A DNA stretch of 64,000 bases from JBKCUK01 sp046318415. Lineage in GTDB: Bacteria > Pseudomonadota > Alphaproteobacteria > Caedimonadales > Caedimonadaceae. The stretch covers positions 62,001 to 126,000 of the forward strand of contig JBKCUK010000010.1 in NCBI GenBank assembly GCA_046318415.1. The letters run 5' to 3'. The notes under the pieces are model-generated. The model made no database searches, was not told where the DNA came from, and was given only the letters and a program-made list of their open reading frames with translations. Positions 17,048-26,410 of the stretch are shown in pieces. Position numbers and translations under genes: made by a program. Each line of letters starts with the position of its first letter. Position 1 is the stretch's first letter.

Positions 17048-18859
17048 ATGAATTTTACAACAAAACCACAGAATCCAAACGGGGCCTTAAAAACCCTCAA
17101 AAATTTCTTACCCTACCTCTGGCCACAAGATCAACGGGCATTGAGGCTGCGTGTGTTTTTTGCCTGTTGCCTATTGATTTTAGGCAAAATTATTAATGTT
17201 TTTGTGCCGATGCTCTACAAGCTTTGCGTAGATCATTTGGCGCTGAATCAAACGACGGTGCAATGGTGGTCGGTGCCTGTGGGCTTAGTTGCGGCCTATG
17301 GCCTTGCCCGGGTCTCGGCACAGGTTTTCAGCGAGCTGAAAGATATGTTGTTTGCCCGCGTTGAACAGCATGCCATTCGGCGCTCTGCCTTGCAGGTCTT
17401 TGAGCACTTGCATCAGTTATCTTTGCGCTTTCATCTTGAGCGTAAAACAGGTGGTCTTTCCCGTTCAATCGAGCGAGGCACAAAAGGAATTGAAACCCTG
17501 CTGCGCTTTATGATTTTCAATATTCTGCCGACCTTTATCGAGATTTTGCTGGTCGGTGTTGTGTTGTGGATCATCTATGATCAGCGTTATGCCTGGGTGA
17601 CGCTGGGAACGCTAATTGCTTATGTGGCGTACACCCTTAGCCTGACCGAATGGCGTACCCAACTGGTGCGTCACATGAACACCGTAGACGGCGAGGCCAA
17701 TGCCAAAGCCATTGATAGCCTTTTGAATTATGAAACCGTCAAATATTTCGGCAATGAAAGCTATGAGTCCCAACGATATAACCTGTCGCTGGGCCAATAC
17801 GAAAAGGCAGCCCTGAAAAGTAAATACAGCTTGGCTTATCTCAACATGGGACAAGGCTTGATTATTGCCCTTGGCCTGATTGCTGTGATGACGATGGCCG
17901 CCTTTGATTATGCAAAAGGGGCCATGACCTTAGGCGATTTTGTCTTGGTCAATACCTATTTGCTGCAACTCTATATGCCCCTTGGTGTGCTGGGCTTTGC
18001 CTATCGTGAGATTAAGCTGGCCCTTGTGAATATGGAGGCCATGTTTGATTTGTTAGGCCAAGACCGTGAAGTCCAGGATCGGGCAGATGCCAAGCCGTTA
18101 GAGGTGACAGGGGGCGAAGTGCGCTTTGAAAATGTGAGTTTCCACTATGAGCCTTCACGGCCCATTCTAAAGGGGATAAGCTTTGTGGTGCCGGCTGGCA
18201 AAACGGTGGCGATTGTCGGCTCCAGTGGTGCTGGAAAATCAACCTTATCGCGTTTGCTGTTCCGCTTTTATGAGGTGTCTGATGGGCGTATTACCATTGA
18301 TGGTCAGGATATTCGTTCTGTCTCGCAACGCTCATTAAGGGAAGCCCTTGGAATTGTGCCTCAGGATACGGTGCTTTTTAACGATACCATTGGGTACAAC
18401 ATTCGCTATGGGCGACCCAGTGCAACCCAACAGGAGGTAGAAGAAGCGGCGCAGTTGGCGAAGATTCATACCTTTATTCAAAAACTGCCAGATGGCTACG
18501 ACACCACCGTTGGTGAGCGCGGTCTTAAACTCTCAGGGGGTGAGAAGCAACGGGTTGCCATTGCGCGCACGCTGCTGAAAAAACGGAAGATTTTTCTATT
18601 CGACGAAGCGACATCCGCCCTTGATACCCACACGGAAAAAGCCATTCAGCAAAGCCTGCAAGAGGTGTCCCGCGCCCATACGACGCTCATTATCGCCCAT
18701 CGCCTTTCAACCGTGGTGGATGCCGATGAGATACTTGTTCTCGAGCATGGCGAGATCATTGAGCGCGGCACCCACAAGGAGCTTTTGGATAAAAAAGGGG
18801 TGTATGCGACCTTATGGCAAAAACAAAGCAAGCGCGTTGTGGCCGCTGGTGAGGCATGA
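17048..18859 (+). CDS. ABC transporter, Atm1/HMT1-type fused permease-ATPase
   Basis: The product is a 603-residue half-transporter. About residues 1-340 form the six-helix exporter membrane domain, and the rest is the ATPase with Walker A GSSGAGKSTLSRLL near 390, signature LSGGEKQRVAIART near 494 and Walker B IFLFDEATSALD near 516. The N-terminal PYLWPQDQRALRLRV and FHLERKTGGLSRSIERGTKG resemble Atm1-type exporters of glutathione-linked sulfur or metal compounds. Substrate assignment is inferred from family resemblance only. The last 48 bases overlap the convergent LRR gene. Confidence 0.9.
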   Translation: MNFTTKPQNPNGALKTLKNFLPYLWPQDQRALRLRVFFACCLLILGKIINVFVPMLYKLCVDHLALNQTTVQWWSVPVGLVAAYGLARVSAQVFSELKDMLFARVEQHAIRRSALQVFEHLHQLSLRFHLERKTGGLSRSIERGTKGIETLLRFMIFNILPTFIEILLVGVVLWIIYDQRYAWVTLGTLIAYVAYTLSLTEWRTQLVRHMNTVDGEANAKAIDSLLNYETVKYFGNESYESQRYNLSLGQYEKAALKSKYSLAYLNMGQGLIIALGLIAVMTMAAFDYAKGAMTLGDFVLVNTYLLQLYMPLGVLGFAYREIKLALVNMEAMFDLLGQDREVQDRADAKPLEVTGGEVRFENVSFHYEPSRPILKGISFVVPAGKTVAIVGSSGAGKSTLSRLLFRFYEVSDGRITIDGQDIRSVSQRSLREALGIVPQDTVLFNDTIGYNIRYGRPSATQQEVEEAAQLAKIHTFIQKLPDGYDTTVGERGLKLSGGEKQRVAIARTLLKKRKIFLFDEATSALDTHTEKAIQQSLQEVSRAHTTLIIAHRLSTVVDADEILVLEHGEIIERGTHKELLDKKGVYATLWQKQSKRVVAAGEA

Positions 18860-20500
18860 ATCTGACGAGGATTCATTTCTTTTGAGGACCAGCCCGCCTG
18901 GTTCCATTGAGATCACGCCAGCAATGTAAAAATTATTTTGGCGCAGGATATTTTTGTAGCTTTGAAAGACTTCGGCATCTTTCTTCGATAAGGATACCTC
19001 TTCATGAAAGCAATATTCTGAAGTCACCGCAGAGTCGATGGGCGCGGAAACCATGACGCGCAATTCGTGAAGATTCGGGCATTCGCGGCAAAACTGCGCC
19101 ACGATTTCTGGGGACGCGATGTAGGCGTAGAGATGCAAGGTCTCTAAATCCAACAGTGCTGAAACAAATGACGCACTTTTGTTTGTGAGGTTGGGGCATT
19201 GACCGATGGCAAGGTAAGTTAAGTGTGGGAAAGCTTGACATATTGTCCTTAGACCACCGTCGTTGAGTTTGAGAGATTTTAGAACCAGCGTATGAAGATC
19301 TAGCTGAGGATTCTTTTGATGATGATGAAAGGGGTTTGCCGAGAGGGAGGTGCATTGCTCAAGTCGCAGGGACGATAATGTTGTGCAGCCCGAGAGAATA
19401 TGACCGAGATCATCATCTGAGATATCGCACTTAGAAAATACAAGGCCCTTGAGGTGTCTCAGCTCCGCCATAAGCCGGTACGCACGGGGAGAAAATCCGG
19501 AACAGCTGGAAGCAACGATGAGGCGCAGGGGCGAATGGCTCAAATTGAGTGCGGAGTTGTTGGTAGAGCTGGTTGATGTGGATTGGCTCGCCGCGTGGTA
19601 AAAGTCCCCATTGGCCAGGTTTGCATCGTCTTGTCCCTGATCTTGCACCTGGGGGGAGGGGGCTAGATGTGTCATCTTCTTCTTTGGCACTACAGGGTTT
19701 GTGCTTAATTCCGCACAATTCAGTAAGTAGAGTCTCTTCAATTTTGGGCAAGTGGCGAGGATTTGCCCTAGACTATCGTCATCAAAATTGACCTCATGAA
19801 GGGTAAGCTGGGTAAGGTTCGGCAGCCATGCCACGTGCCCGATACCAAGTTTTGAGGAATGTGCCCTGCCTGCAGACATGATCTTTAGAGAACCCAGGTT
19901 ATTTATTTTCCCGGAATGTATGAGGTGTCTAAACGATTCCTGGAAACTGCGGTAACGCTTTTCTTGGGCTTCTTCATCGAACAGGGGATCTTTGCCCATG
20001 GCAAATCCTGGAATAGTGAACTTGGCGTGCGGGAAGGGGGAGGACATCTCAGCCCTATTCAGCTCCAACTCGAGTTCATAAAGGCAAGACCCTACCGCAC
20101 CGCATTCTGCGATGTGCGCTGCGGGCATCTTTGCAAGACGCGCCTTGAGGTTAGCGCCTTGTGCTATCAGGCGTTTTGTGCGCTGCAGTAAATAGCTGAT
20201 GATGTCCGATGCAGCACTATCACTCGAGCACTGAAGGTTAAAGATTCTCTTGGGATTAAGGGTTAAAAAGACGCGCGGCGGTTGGTGGGCGGTCAGGCTA
20301 ATTTTCCCGAGAGTTTCCAGCGGTAAAGACTCGGTTATGTAAGGGCCAAATTCTTCACCTAACATATGGGTTTGGCTGCGGCTTTGAGATGAAGTGGAAT
20401 CTTCTTCTGGAAGAGGGGGGGAAGCTTCTAGCAGCTGTGCCGCAAATATTATGCACCAAAGTGTTGTTGTCATCCACTTCTTCACCCAAACCTCCGTCAT
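18812..20500 (-). CDS. Exported leucine-rich-repeat protein with cysteine-type (F-box-like) repeats
   Basis: The 562-residue product has an N-terminal signal peptide (MTEVWVKKWMTTTLWCIIFA, then QLLEA). Repeats then follow of the form xxLxxLxLxxCxxLxDxxLxxIxxxCPxL: for example LYLLNCAELS, LRLEQCTSLS and LAIGQCPNLT, with the variable parts NFDDDSLGQILATCPKLK and DISDDDLGHILSGCTTL. This spacing with a conserved Cys is that of the LRR-CC class, best known from eukaryotic F-box proteins. No F-box or transmembrane anchor is visible. Its last 16 codons run antisense through the end of the ABC transporter gene. A role at a host interface is inference; some free-living bacteria also carry such repeats. 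Confidence 0.8.
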   Translation of the reverse strand: MTEVWVKKWMTTTLWCIIFAAQLLEASPPLPEEDSTSSQSRSQTHMLGEEFGPYITESLPLETLGKISLTAHQPPRVFLTLNPKRIFNLQCSSDSAASDIISYLLQRTKRLIAQGANLKARLAKMPAAHIAECGAVGSCLYELELELNRAEMSSPFPHAKFTIPGFAMGKDPLFDEEAQEKRYRSFQESFRHLIHSGKINNLGSLKIMSAGRAHSSKLGIGHVAWLPNLTQLTLHEVNFDDDSLGQILATCPKLKRLYLLNCAELSTNPVVPKKKMTHLAPSPQVQDQGQDDANLANGDFYHAASQSTSTSSTNNSALNLSHSPLRLIVASSCSGFSPRAYRLMAELRHLKGLVFSKCDISDDDLGHILSGCTTLSSLRLEQCTSLSANPFHHHQKNPQLDLHTLVLKSLKLNDGGLRTICQAFPHLTYLAIGQCPNLTNKSASFVSALLDLETLHLYAYIASPEIVAQFCRECPNLHELRVMVSAPIDSAVTSEYCFHEEVSLSKKDAEVFQSYKNILRQNNFYIAGVISMEPGGLVLKRNESSSDSCLTSGHNALALFLP

Positions 20501-20921
20501 TATTTTAGCCTCGAAACATTAAACAGGGTGAGGAAAGGGCGCAAGGGGATATTCATACTCTACACACCTTATGTTGCCAGAATGACCGACGAGTAGACTT
20601 CTATTTTGCAGTATTTGACTTGTTTGTTTTCCGAGCCTTATTTGCAGCAAGAGCGATGGGTCAATCCTCAAAGTTGCAGCGCCATGATCAGGGACAACTC
20701 ATGGTTTGAGCCTGTACCCGGCTTGTCCGCGATGAGGAGGGGATAGAATGTGCCTCTCCCCCTGGTGATGGTGCTCAGCCCACCTCCTGGCAATTTTCAA
20801 ATAATAATCTCAATTGTTGCTTTAGCACGCGGCCCTTGCAAATTAACTAATTGACTATGCGTTAGTTTATTATTAATGTTATTTTGCCAATATGAAAATA
20901 ACGCAATATGGGAATTGAAAT
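20501..20921. other. 421-base divergent intergenic region, no gene seen
   Basis: This separates the LRR gene (minus) and the lipase-like gene (plus), so it must hold both promoters. A TTGACT at 20851-20856 lies in a very AT-rich stretch just before the lipase gene, with only a weak -10 match. Around 20711-20745 there is a GC-rich string (CCGGCTTGTCCGCG) that looks like a worn palindromic repeat. No open reading frame is convincing. Confidence 0.5.
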
Positions 20922-23900
20922 ATGCAAAAAAAACAAGCGCACAAGGTGAAAAATAGGGGTCGACGCAGATCCGTAGGTCGTTCAGTGGCTAAGACACTGG
21001 GGTTGGCGCTGATGGGCGCTGCTGTGATTCCTGTACAGGCTTCTGAAGTGCGTGAAAATATTGTGGAATCAAGAACCGCAACAAGTCCCAAAACCAAATC
21101 CCGCACCTCCTCGCAGCGCCAAACACGACAGGACGAAGCTCAGCTCTTTAGCCCCTTGGCGGCCTCGTCCCAGCTTGATTGTACCCGCCCCATTGTGCCG
21201 CAACTGCGGGAATGGGGAGCGGACAACCTTCACCTTCACGATACGGTCTATGCTGCTGCCTTGGCATGCCAAATGGGTTACAATACCAACTATCAAGAGA
21301 GTCATGAGGGCCTCATCAAGCTTGGCTATGAAGAGTTTGAAGAAAGTGAGGCAGACGCCCATGGCTTGAAGGCCGTTGCCCTGAAAAAGCCAGGTTCCCA
21401 TATTATCTTAGCCTTTCGTGGAACATTCTTGGATGAGGCGCATCCCCGCTTGCAAAACTTAACGGCGGATCTTGCAATCCTCATGCATGGCTTGCAACGG
21501 ATTGATGAGGAACAACTGACGCGCAGTCTACACTGTATTTTCGAGCGCGCCCTTGGCCTGACCGAATCAAAGTCTAGCCTCATCACCACTGGGTTGATTG
21601 GTGCCTACAAAATCTTCCTGTCACCTGTTGAATCTGACGCGGTAATGGCCAAGAAAAAAAGAGAGGCTGCTAAAGGGGCAAAGGAGACGTTCGATCTCAC
21701 CGGCTTTTTCGACTACGTACCGACAGCGGTATACCTGGCCGAAAAGATGGGAAGCTTCGGTTTTTTGAACGGTTTAGAACCTGAGAAAAAAGAAGAATTG
21801 AAAAAGGTCTTTGAGGTTCTGAGTGATCCTAAAACCCGCAGTAATTATGTCTTGGGTAACTTATTTCGTGATGGCCGGGCCTTTATGGATAAGATTTTGT
21901 CCATGGAAGACTGGGCTGACCTTCCCATTATTCTCACCGGGCACTCTCTCGGCGGTCTGGTTGCGGCCACTTTAGGAACGAAACTGAAACTGAACACCAT
22001 CACCTTCAATGGCCCTGGCGGCGAAGCCAACTTTGCAGAAACGCTGGCCAACGACTCACTGCTTGAGTCCGTTTGGAATACGTCATCTTGGGGTTTGTCG
22101 AAGCAGCGTCTCACTGAATGGTGGTCGCGAAAAGCAGCAAAATCCCTTGATGGTGTAAGTGGTCGCGATCACATTCTGGCCATCAAGCGTGCCAGTGATA
22201 TTGTGGGCACGTTCGGCCACTTCAGCGGTGAAGAATTTGACCTGCCTGACTATGAAAAATCACTGCGGGGTCAAGTGGTTGCAAAAACACGCGAGATGTA
22301 CGACATCGCCGAATTCTCCCTTGAAAAGATGGATGACGTTGCCGCACGTGTTGCCCAATGGCGTGATTTACACACTGCCCTCGAGGGGAATTCTGGGCCC
22401 ATCAAGGGGCTCAAGAAAGATCTTTTCGTTAAAGCCGAGGGCGCCCTTGGGGTGTTGGGGAATTTTCCAGCACTGAAGTCCATGGGGGCTGAGAAATTCA
22501 AGCGTATTCACGAAAAATACCAGGGGGCGACCACGGCCCACTCGGCAACTGAGCTGGAAAATATGGCCGAATCAATGCTGCAAAATCATGCCCTGATTCC
22601 GATGATTCATGACATCAGCTTTGAACGTCATTGCAGAGGTTTCGAAGTTACGCAAACTGAACGCACAAGCGCTTACGCCATTTTAGGTCAGCGTGAGCTG
22701 TTGCGTCGCGATTTGGATATTGCAGATCCTTCGGCCGCCCACAAGCTCTCTTACAATCAACCGAAAGTCGAGGCGTTGAGTGAGGCGTATAAAATTCTAA
22801 CGCCCCTCACAAACAAAGATAAAAACCCCATTGAGGAAGACTTTACCCTTGTGGGAAAAGCCCTCACTGGTAAAGCCTTCAAAGAATCCCTTGCTTCCGT
22901 TGCGGGACATTGGGGCGACCTCAGTGCCCAAGAATTGCTGAACGGCGACCATCTGAAGCGCGTTGGCACCGTTAAAAGCAAAATGTATGAAGCTGTCCAA
23001 CGTATAGAAGAATTGATCCAGCAGGCCAACCTTCAGCGTGAAGCCTATAACGCCTATTTGGGTCTGCAAGCAAAAGTGCGGGGTTATGGCCTGTTGTCTT
23101 TTGATGCGAGCAAGGTCGAGCAGGTGCGTGCCCTCGATGGGGACGCGTTGGTTGGGGCAACGTCGAGCCTCTTGCGCCGCCATGTGGACAATGCAAACCA
23201 AACCAAAATTAAAGATCTTATTTCTTCCGTTCAGCAGGGCAAGACCTCCAATCCTCAGGATCAAGATAATCTGATCGCTGTCCTATCCCTCCTGAAGCCT
23301 GCCTCCGTTTTAACGCAGGCGGAACAGCTTGCGAAAACCGAGGAAGATCTGCGTCAGCAACAAAGCCAGTTTGAGAAAGATACACGGCCCGTTCTCGAGA
23401 AGCTCGATGTGCCGACCAGCGTTAAAACCTATACTCAGATTCGAAATACGCTCAAAAGTCGTTGGGCCGACCTTACAACCCGTATGGCTTTAAATGAAAC
23501 CCAGTTGAGCGAGCTCAAAGTGCGGGAAGAAGCCTATGAGAAACTCATCTCTACCGTGGGTGATGACGTCTTAAAAACCGTATTCCCAGGAACGGTTTAC
23601 GGACACTACGGCGCATTGAGTCAAAGCCTCAGCCAAGTCCAACCCGTTCGCGTCGACGCCGGGCCCGCGCCCCTTGAGGGGGATTCCCTGGGCATCAGCG
23701 GACAATCACCTTCTTGGACGGACTTCCAGCGGTTGACTCAAGCCGAAGAGGCTCTGGTGTCAGTCTCAGCAAAGCTAACAAAAAGTGAAGAAGAGCTCAA
23801 AAATCAAACGGCTTTGTTGTCCCAACTAGGTAAAGAGCTGCACGAGAAAACCCAAAAACTTGAACACAAGCGCTCACAAGAGGTTGCAAAACTCAAATCT

Positions 23901-24347
23901 CTGCATGGCTCTGTGCTTCAGCTGAAGGCGTGGGTTGAGTCGCATCAAAGTTTGCTTGGGACAGCCAAAAAGCTTGAGGAAAACTTGAATGCCGTAAACG
24001 CGGTGATTGCCAAGAAAAACAGTGAACTTGGCATGTGGGCCCTGACCCGTGGCTATAAAACGGAAAGCCTTGGCTTACAAGAGGTGGATGCCTTAATGCA
24101 ACTCAGCCGTCTTCAGCAAGAGGTGGAAGGCCTGCTAGACCTGAATCTCGCCGACGATCTGTCTTGGCAGAACCTACCGCAAGCCCAAAAAGCCTTTGCA
24201 GCAATCCCAAATTTGGAAAAACGCCTTGGTGAAGCCACCCAGGGGCTATCCAAATGGGGCCAAGAAGCTGAAGTTGCGAACCTCAGTGCCAAGCTGGAGA
24301 GTCGGCTCGAGCAGCTGCGCCAGCGCCTTCTTGAGGTCTCGCAATAG
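20922..24347 (+). CDS. Large exported lipase-fold (class 3 lipase-like) protein with coiled-coil C-terminal half
   Basis: The product is 1141 residues. A long basic leader (KNRGRRRSVGRSVAK) and hydrophobic core end at VIPVQA, a plausible Sec signal. About residues 75-430 resemble class 3 lipases: IILAFRGTFLDEA, the nucleophile elbow TGHSLGG with Ser342, and IKRASDIVGTFGHF, whose Asp fits the triad. A His cannot be assigned with certainty. After about residue 800 the sequence is rich in Leu, Glu, Lys and Gln with heptad-like spacing, suggesting long coiled coils. No C-terminal anchor is visible. The gene is divergent from the LRR gene and followed by a terminator. Phospholipase activity against host or self membranes is a guess. 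Confidence 0.8.
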   Translation: MQKKQAHKVKNRGRRRSVGRSVAKTLGLALMGAAVIPVQASEVRENIVESRTATSPKTKSRTSSQRQTRQDEAQLFSPLAASSQLDCTRPIVPQLREWGADNLHLHDTVYAAALACQMGYNTNYQESHEGLIKLGYEEFEESEADAHGLKAVALKKPGSHIILAFRGTFLDEAHPRLQNLTADLAILMHGLQRIDEEQLTRSLHCIFERALGLTESKSSLITTGLIGAYKIFLSPVESDAVMAKKKREAAKGAKETFDLTGFFDYVPTAVYLAEKMGSFGFLNGLEPEKKEELKKVFEVLSDPKTRSNYVLGNLFRDGRAFMDKILSMEDWADLPIILTGHSLGGLVAATLGTKLKLNTITFNGPGGEANFAETLANDSLLESVWNTSSWGLSKQRLTEWWSRKAAKSLDGVSGRDHILAIKRASDIVGTFGHFSGEEFDLPDYEKSLRGQVVAKTREMYDIAEFSLEKMDDVAARVAQWRDLHTALEGNSGPIKGLKKDLFVKAEGALGVLGNFPALKSMGAEKFKRIHEKYQGATTAHSATELENMAESMLQNHALIPMIHDISFERHCRGFEVTQTERTSAYAILGQRELLRRDLDIADPSAAHKLSYNQPKVEALSEAYKILTPLTNKDKNPIEEDFTLVGKALTGKAFKESLASVAGHWGDLSAQELLNGDHLKRVGTVKSKMYEAVQRIEELIQQANLQREAYNAYLGLQAKVRGYGLLSFDASKVEQVRALDGDALVGATSSLLRRHVDNANQTKIKDLISSVQQGKTSNPQDQDNLIAVLSLLKPASVLTQAEQLAKTEEDLRQQQSQFEKDTRPVLEKLDVPTSVKTYTQIRNTLKSRWADLTTRMALNETQLSELKVREEAYEKLISTVGDDVLKTVFPGTVYGHYGALSQSLSQVQPVRVDAGPAPLEGDSLGISGQSPSWTDFQRLTQAEEALVSVSAKLTKSEEELKNQTALLSQLGKELHEKTQKLEHKRSQEVAKLKSLHGSVLQLKAWVESHQSLLGTAKKLEENLNAVNAVIAKKNSELGMWALTRGYKTESLGLQEVDALMQLSRLQQEVEGLLDLNLADDLSWQNLPQAQKAFAAIPNLEKRLGEATQGLSKWGQEAEVANLSAKLESRLEQLRQRLLEVSQ

Positions 24348-24376
24348 GGCGAAGCACTTTGAAGAATCTTATTTTA

Positions 24377-24400
24377 AGGCGGTCTATTGGCCGCCTTTTT
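24377..24400 (+). terminator. Intrinsic terminator of the lipase-like gene
   Basis: GGCGG (24378-24382) pairs with CCGCC (24391-24395) across an 8-base loop. A flanking A/T pair and five T at 24396-24400 complete it. It lies 30 bases after the stop. Confidence 0.75.
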
Positions 24401-24507
24401 GCTTTGATTGTGAACCTAGAGACTCTTTTTATTGCATCGAGCGAAAAGACAGCTTATTAAAAAAACAACTGCAATTGTCGAATCCCAGAAATCAGAGTAT
24501 CCCCACC

Positions 24508-26157
24508 ATGTTGAAAGTCGAAGATCTTGCCGTAACCTTTGGCGACCGCCTGCTTTTTGAAAGCGTCAACCTTGATCTTGTGCCAGGCAATCGTTATGGC
24601 CTGGTCGGCGGTAATGGCGTTGGCAAATCCACTTTTATGCGGGTGTTAGGGGGCGAAGAAGAAGCGTCTATGGGGGAGGTCAACTTTAATAAGGGGCTTC
24701 GCCTTGGATGGCTTAAGCAAGATCACTTTTTGTATGAAAACGATACCATTGTGAATGCCGTGATCCGCGGCAACGGGGATCTGTGGGAGGCCATGGTTCG
24801 CAAACAACAGCTCATTGATAATGAGGACTGGTCCGAAGAGAACATCATGCTGTTGGGTGATTTAGAGGAAGCCATCCTGCAGCATGATGGATATAGTGCC
24901 GAATCCCGCGCCCACGAGCTCTTAATGGGCCTTGGTTTTCCGGAAGAGATTCACCACCAGCCCATGTCATCGCTTTCGGGCGGGTTTAAATTGCGTGTTC
25001 TTCTTGCCCAAGCCCTGTTTAACAATCCAGATATTCTGCTGTTGGACGAGCCCACCAACCATTTGGATATTTTGAATATTGCGTGGCTTGAAGATTACCT
25101 AAAGAAGTATCGCGGCGTTCTGGTCTTCATCTCCCACGATGAAGGGTTTTTGAACAATCTCTCAACCCACATCCTGGATATTGATTACGGCGAAATTCGC
25201 CTTTACCACGGCAACTATGATGCCTTTTTGCAGCAAAAACAGTTGGTTATGGAGCAAAAAGAGCAACAACGCAAAAACGTTGAAGCGCGCATCGAACACT
25301 TGCAGAAGTTCGTCGATCGCTTTAAGGCCAAAGCTTCCAAAGCGCGCCAGGCGCAATCAAAGCAAAAAATGATTGACCGCATCGAGCTTCCAGATGTGGA
25401 GCATACCTCAAGGCGCTCACCCAATATCGATTTTCGCTTCTCACAGCCCAGCGGCAAGATGGTCCTGAAAATTGTAGGGCTGACAAAAGATTATGGCGAA
25501 AAACGAGTCTTAAACAACGTGAGCGCCACCATCAATCGGGGCGAGAAGGTGGTGTTTATCGGCCGGAACGGTATTGGTAAATCGACACTGCTGAAGTGCG
25601 CTTTGGGTCTGGTTGAGGCTGAATCTGAGGAGATAACCTGGGGCCATGGGGTGAAAACCGCCTACTTTGCCCAGGATCACCACGAGGTAATCGCAGATTC
25701 GCGCCCCATCTTCAATTGGCTTGAGGATCAATGTGCCGACCAAGCCCACACCATGATTCGAAGTGTGCTTGGCCGCATGCTGTTTAGCGGTGATGATGCC
25801 TTTAAGATGACCACGGCATTGAGCGGCGGCGAGATGGCGCGACTGTTGTTGGGGCGCATGATGCTGGCCCATGCCAATGTGCTGATCTTGGACGAGCCCA
25901 CCAACCACCTGGATATCGAGGCGATTGATGCGTTGACCAAAGCCCTGAGAGACTATCAAGGCACGGTTTTGTTCGTTAGCCACGATCGTCGCTTTGTGGA
26001 GCGTCTGGCCACCCGTGTGATCGCGCTTTCCGATAAATCCATGAAGGATCACAAGGGCAGCTATCAGGAATATATCGCTAAATTTGGTTTGGATTATCTC
26101 TCCAAGTCATGGCTGGAAGCGGATCGCAAGCACCAGGATAAGGGGGCGAAAAAGTAA
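24508..26157 (+). CDS. ybiT: ABC-F family ATPase, YbiT type
   Basis: ABC-F proteins bind the ribosomal E site and affect translation; they have no membrane domain. The 549-residue product has two ATPase modules: Walker A VGGNGVGKSTF and IGRNGIGKSTL, signatures LSGGFKLRVLLAQ and LSGGEMARLLLGRM, and Walker B LLLDEPTNHLDI and LILDEPTNHLDI. The linker between modules contains the FVDRFKAKASKARQAQSK stretch found in YbiT. The sequence aligns with E. coli YbiT throughout. The frame is open further upstream (to 24196, through the preceding gene and its terminator), but MLKVEDLAVTFGDRLLFE is the normal N-terminus, so ATG 24508 is the start. Confidence 0.93.
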   Translation: MLKVEDLAVTFGDRLLFESVNLDLVPGNRYGLVGGNGVGKSTFMRVLGGEEEASMGEVNFNKGLRLGWLKQDHFLYENDTIVNAVIRGNGDLWEAMVRKQQLIDNEDWSEENIMLLGDLEEAILQHDGYSAESRAHELLMGLGFPEEIHHQPMSSLSGGFKLRVLLAQALFNNPDILLLDEPTNHLDILNIAWLEDYLKKYRGVLVFISHDEGFLNNLSTHILDIDYGEIRLYHGNYDAFLQQKQLVMEQKEQQRKNVEARIEHLQKFVDRFKAKASKARQAQSKQKMIDRIELPDVEHTSRRSPNIDFRFSQPSGKMVLKIVGLTKDYGEKRVLNNVSATINRGEKVVFIGRNGIGKSTLLKCALGLVEAESEEITWGHGVKTAYFAQDHHEVIADSRPIFNWLEDQCADQAHTMIRSVLGRMLFSGDDAFKMTTALSGGEMARLLLGRMMLAHANVLILDEPTNHLDIEAIDALTKALRDYQGTVLFVSHDRRFVERLATRVIALSDKSMKDHKGSYQEYIAKFGLDYLSKSWLEADRKHQDKGAKK

Positions 26158-26410
26158 TTCTGGGCCCAGCCAGTGCCCTTCGGCTTCTTGCGCTTTTTTA
26201 AGTAAAACGATGAAAAAACAGCGTACTCTCAACCCCTGCGTGGGGGCGGGGCAAGGGTAGGCTTTTCGCCTAAAAAAAGAAAATTCCTCGGTGTGGCTGC
26301 TGCCATCGCAGCAAGTATTCAACTATTTTTGCTCCTTATTTTCTGCCTAAGGTGATATGCATAGGCGTGTTTTTAGTGAGATGCATCTAAATCAAAGCGA
26401 GGAGTACGAC

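Noticed and set aside
20705..20750. GC-rich string resembling a dispersed palindromic repeat
   Set aside because: The arms no longer pair and I see no second copy in the window, so I do not list it as a repeat.
24196..24507. Upstream extension of the YbiT-type protein
   Set aside because: It would run through the 3' end of the lipase-like gene and its terminator; the family N-terminus starts at 24508.
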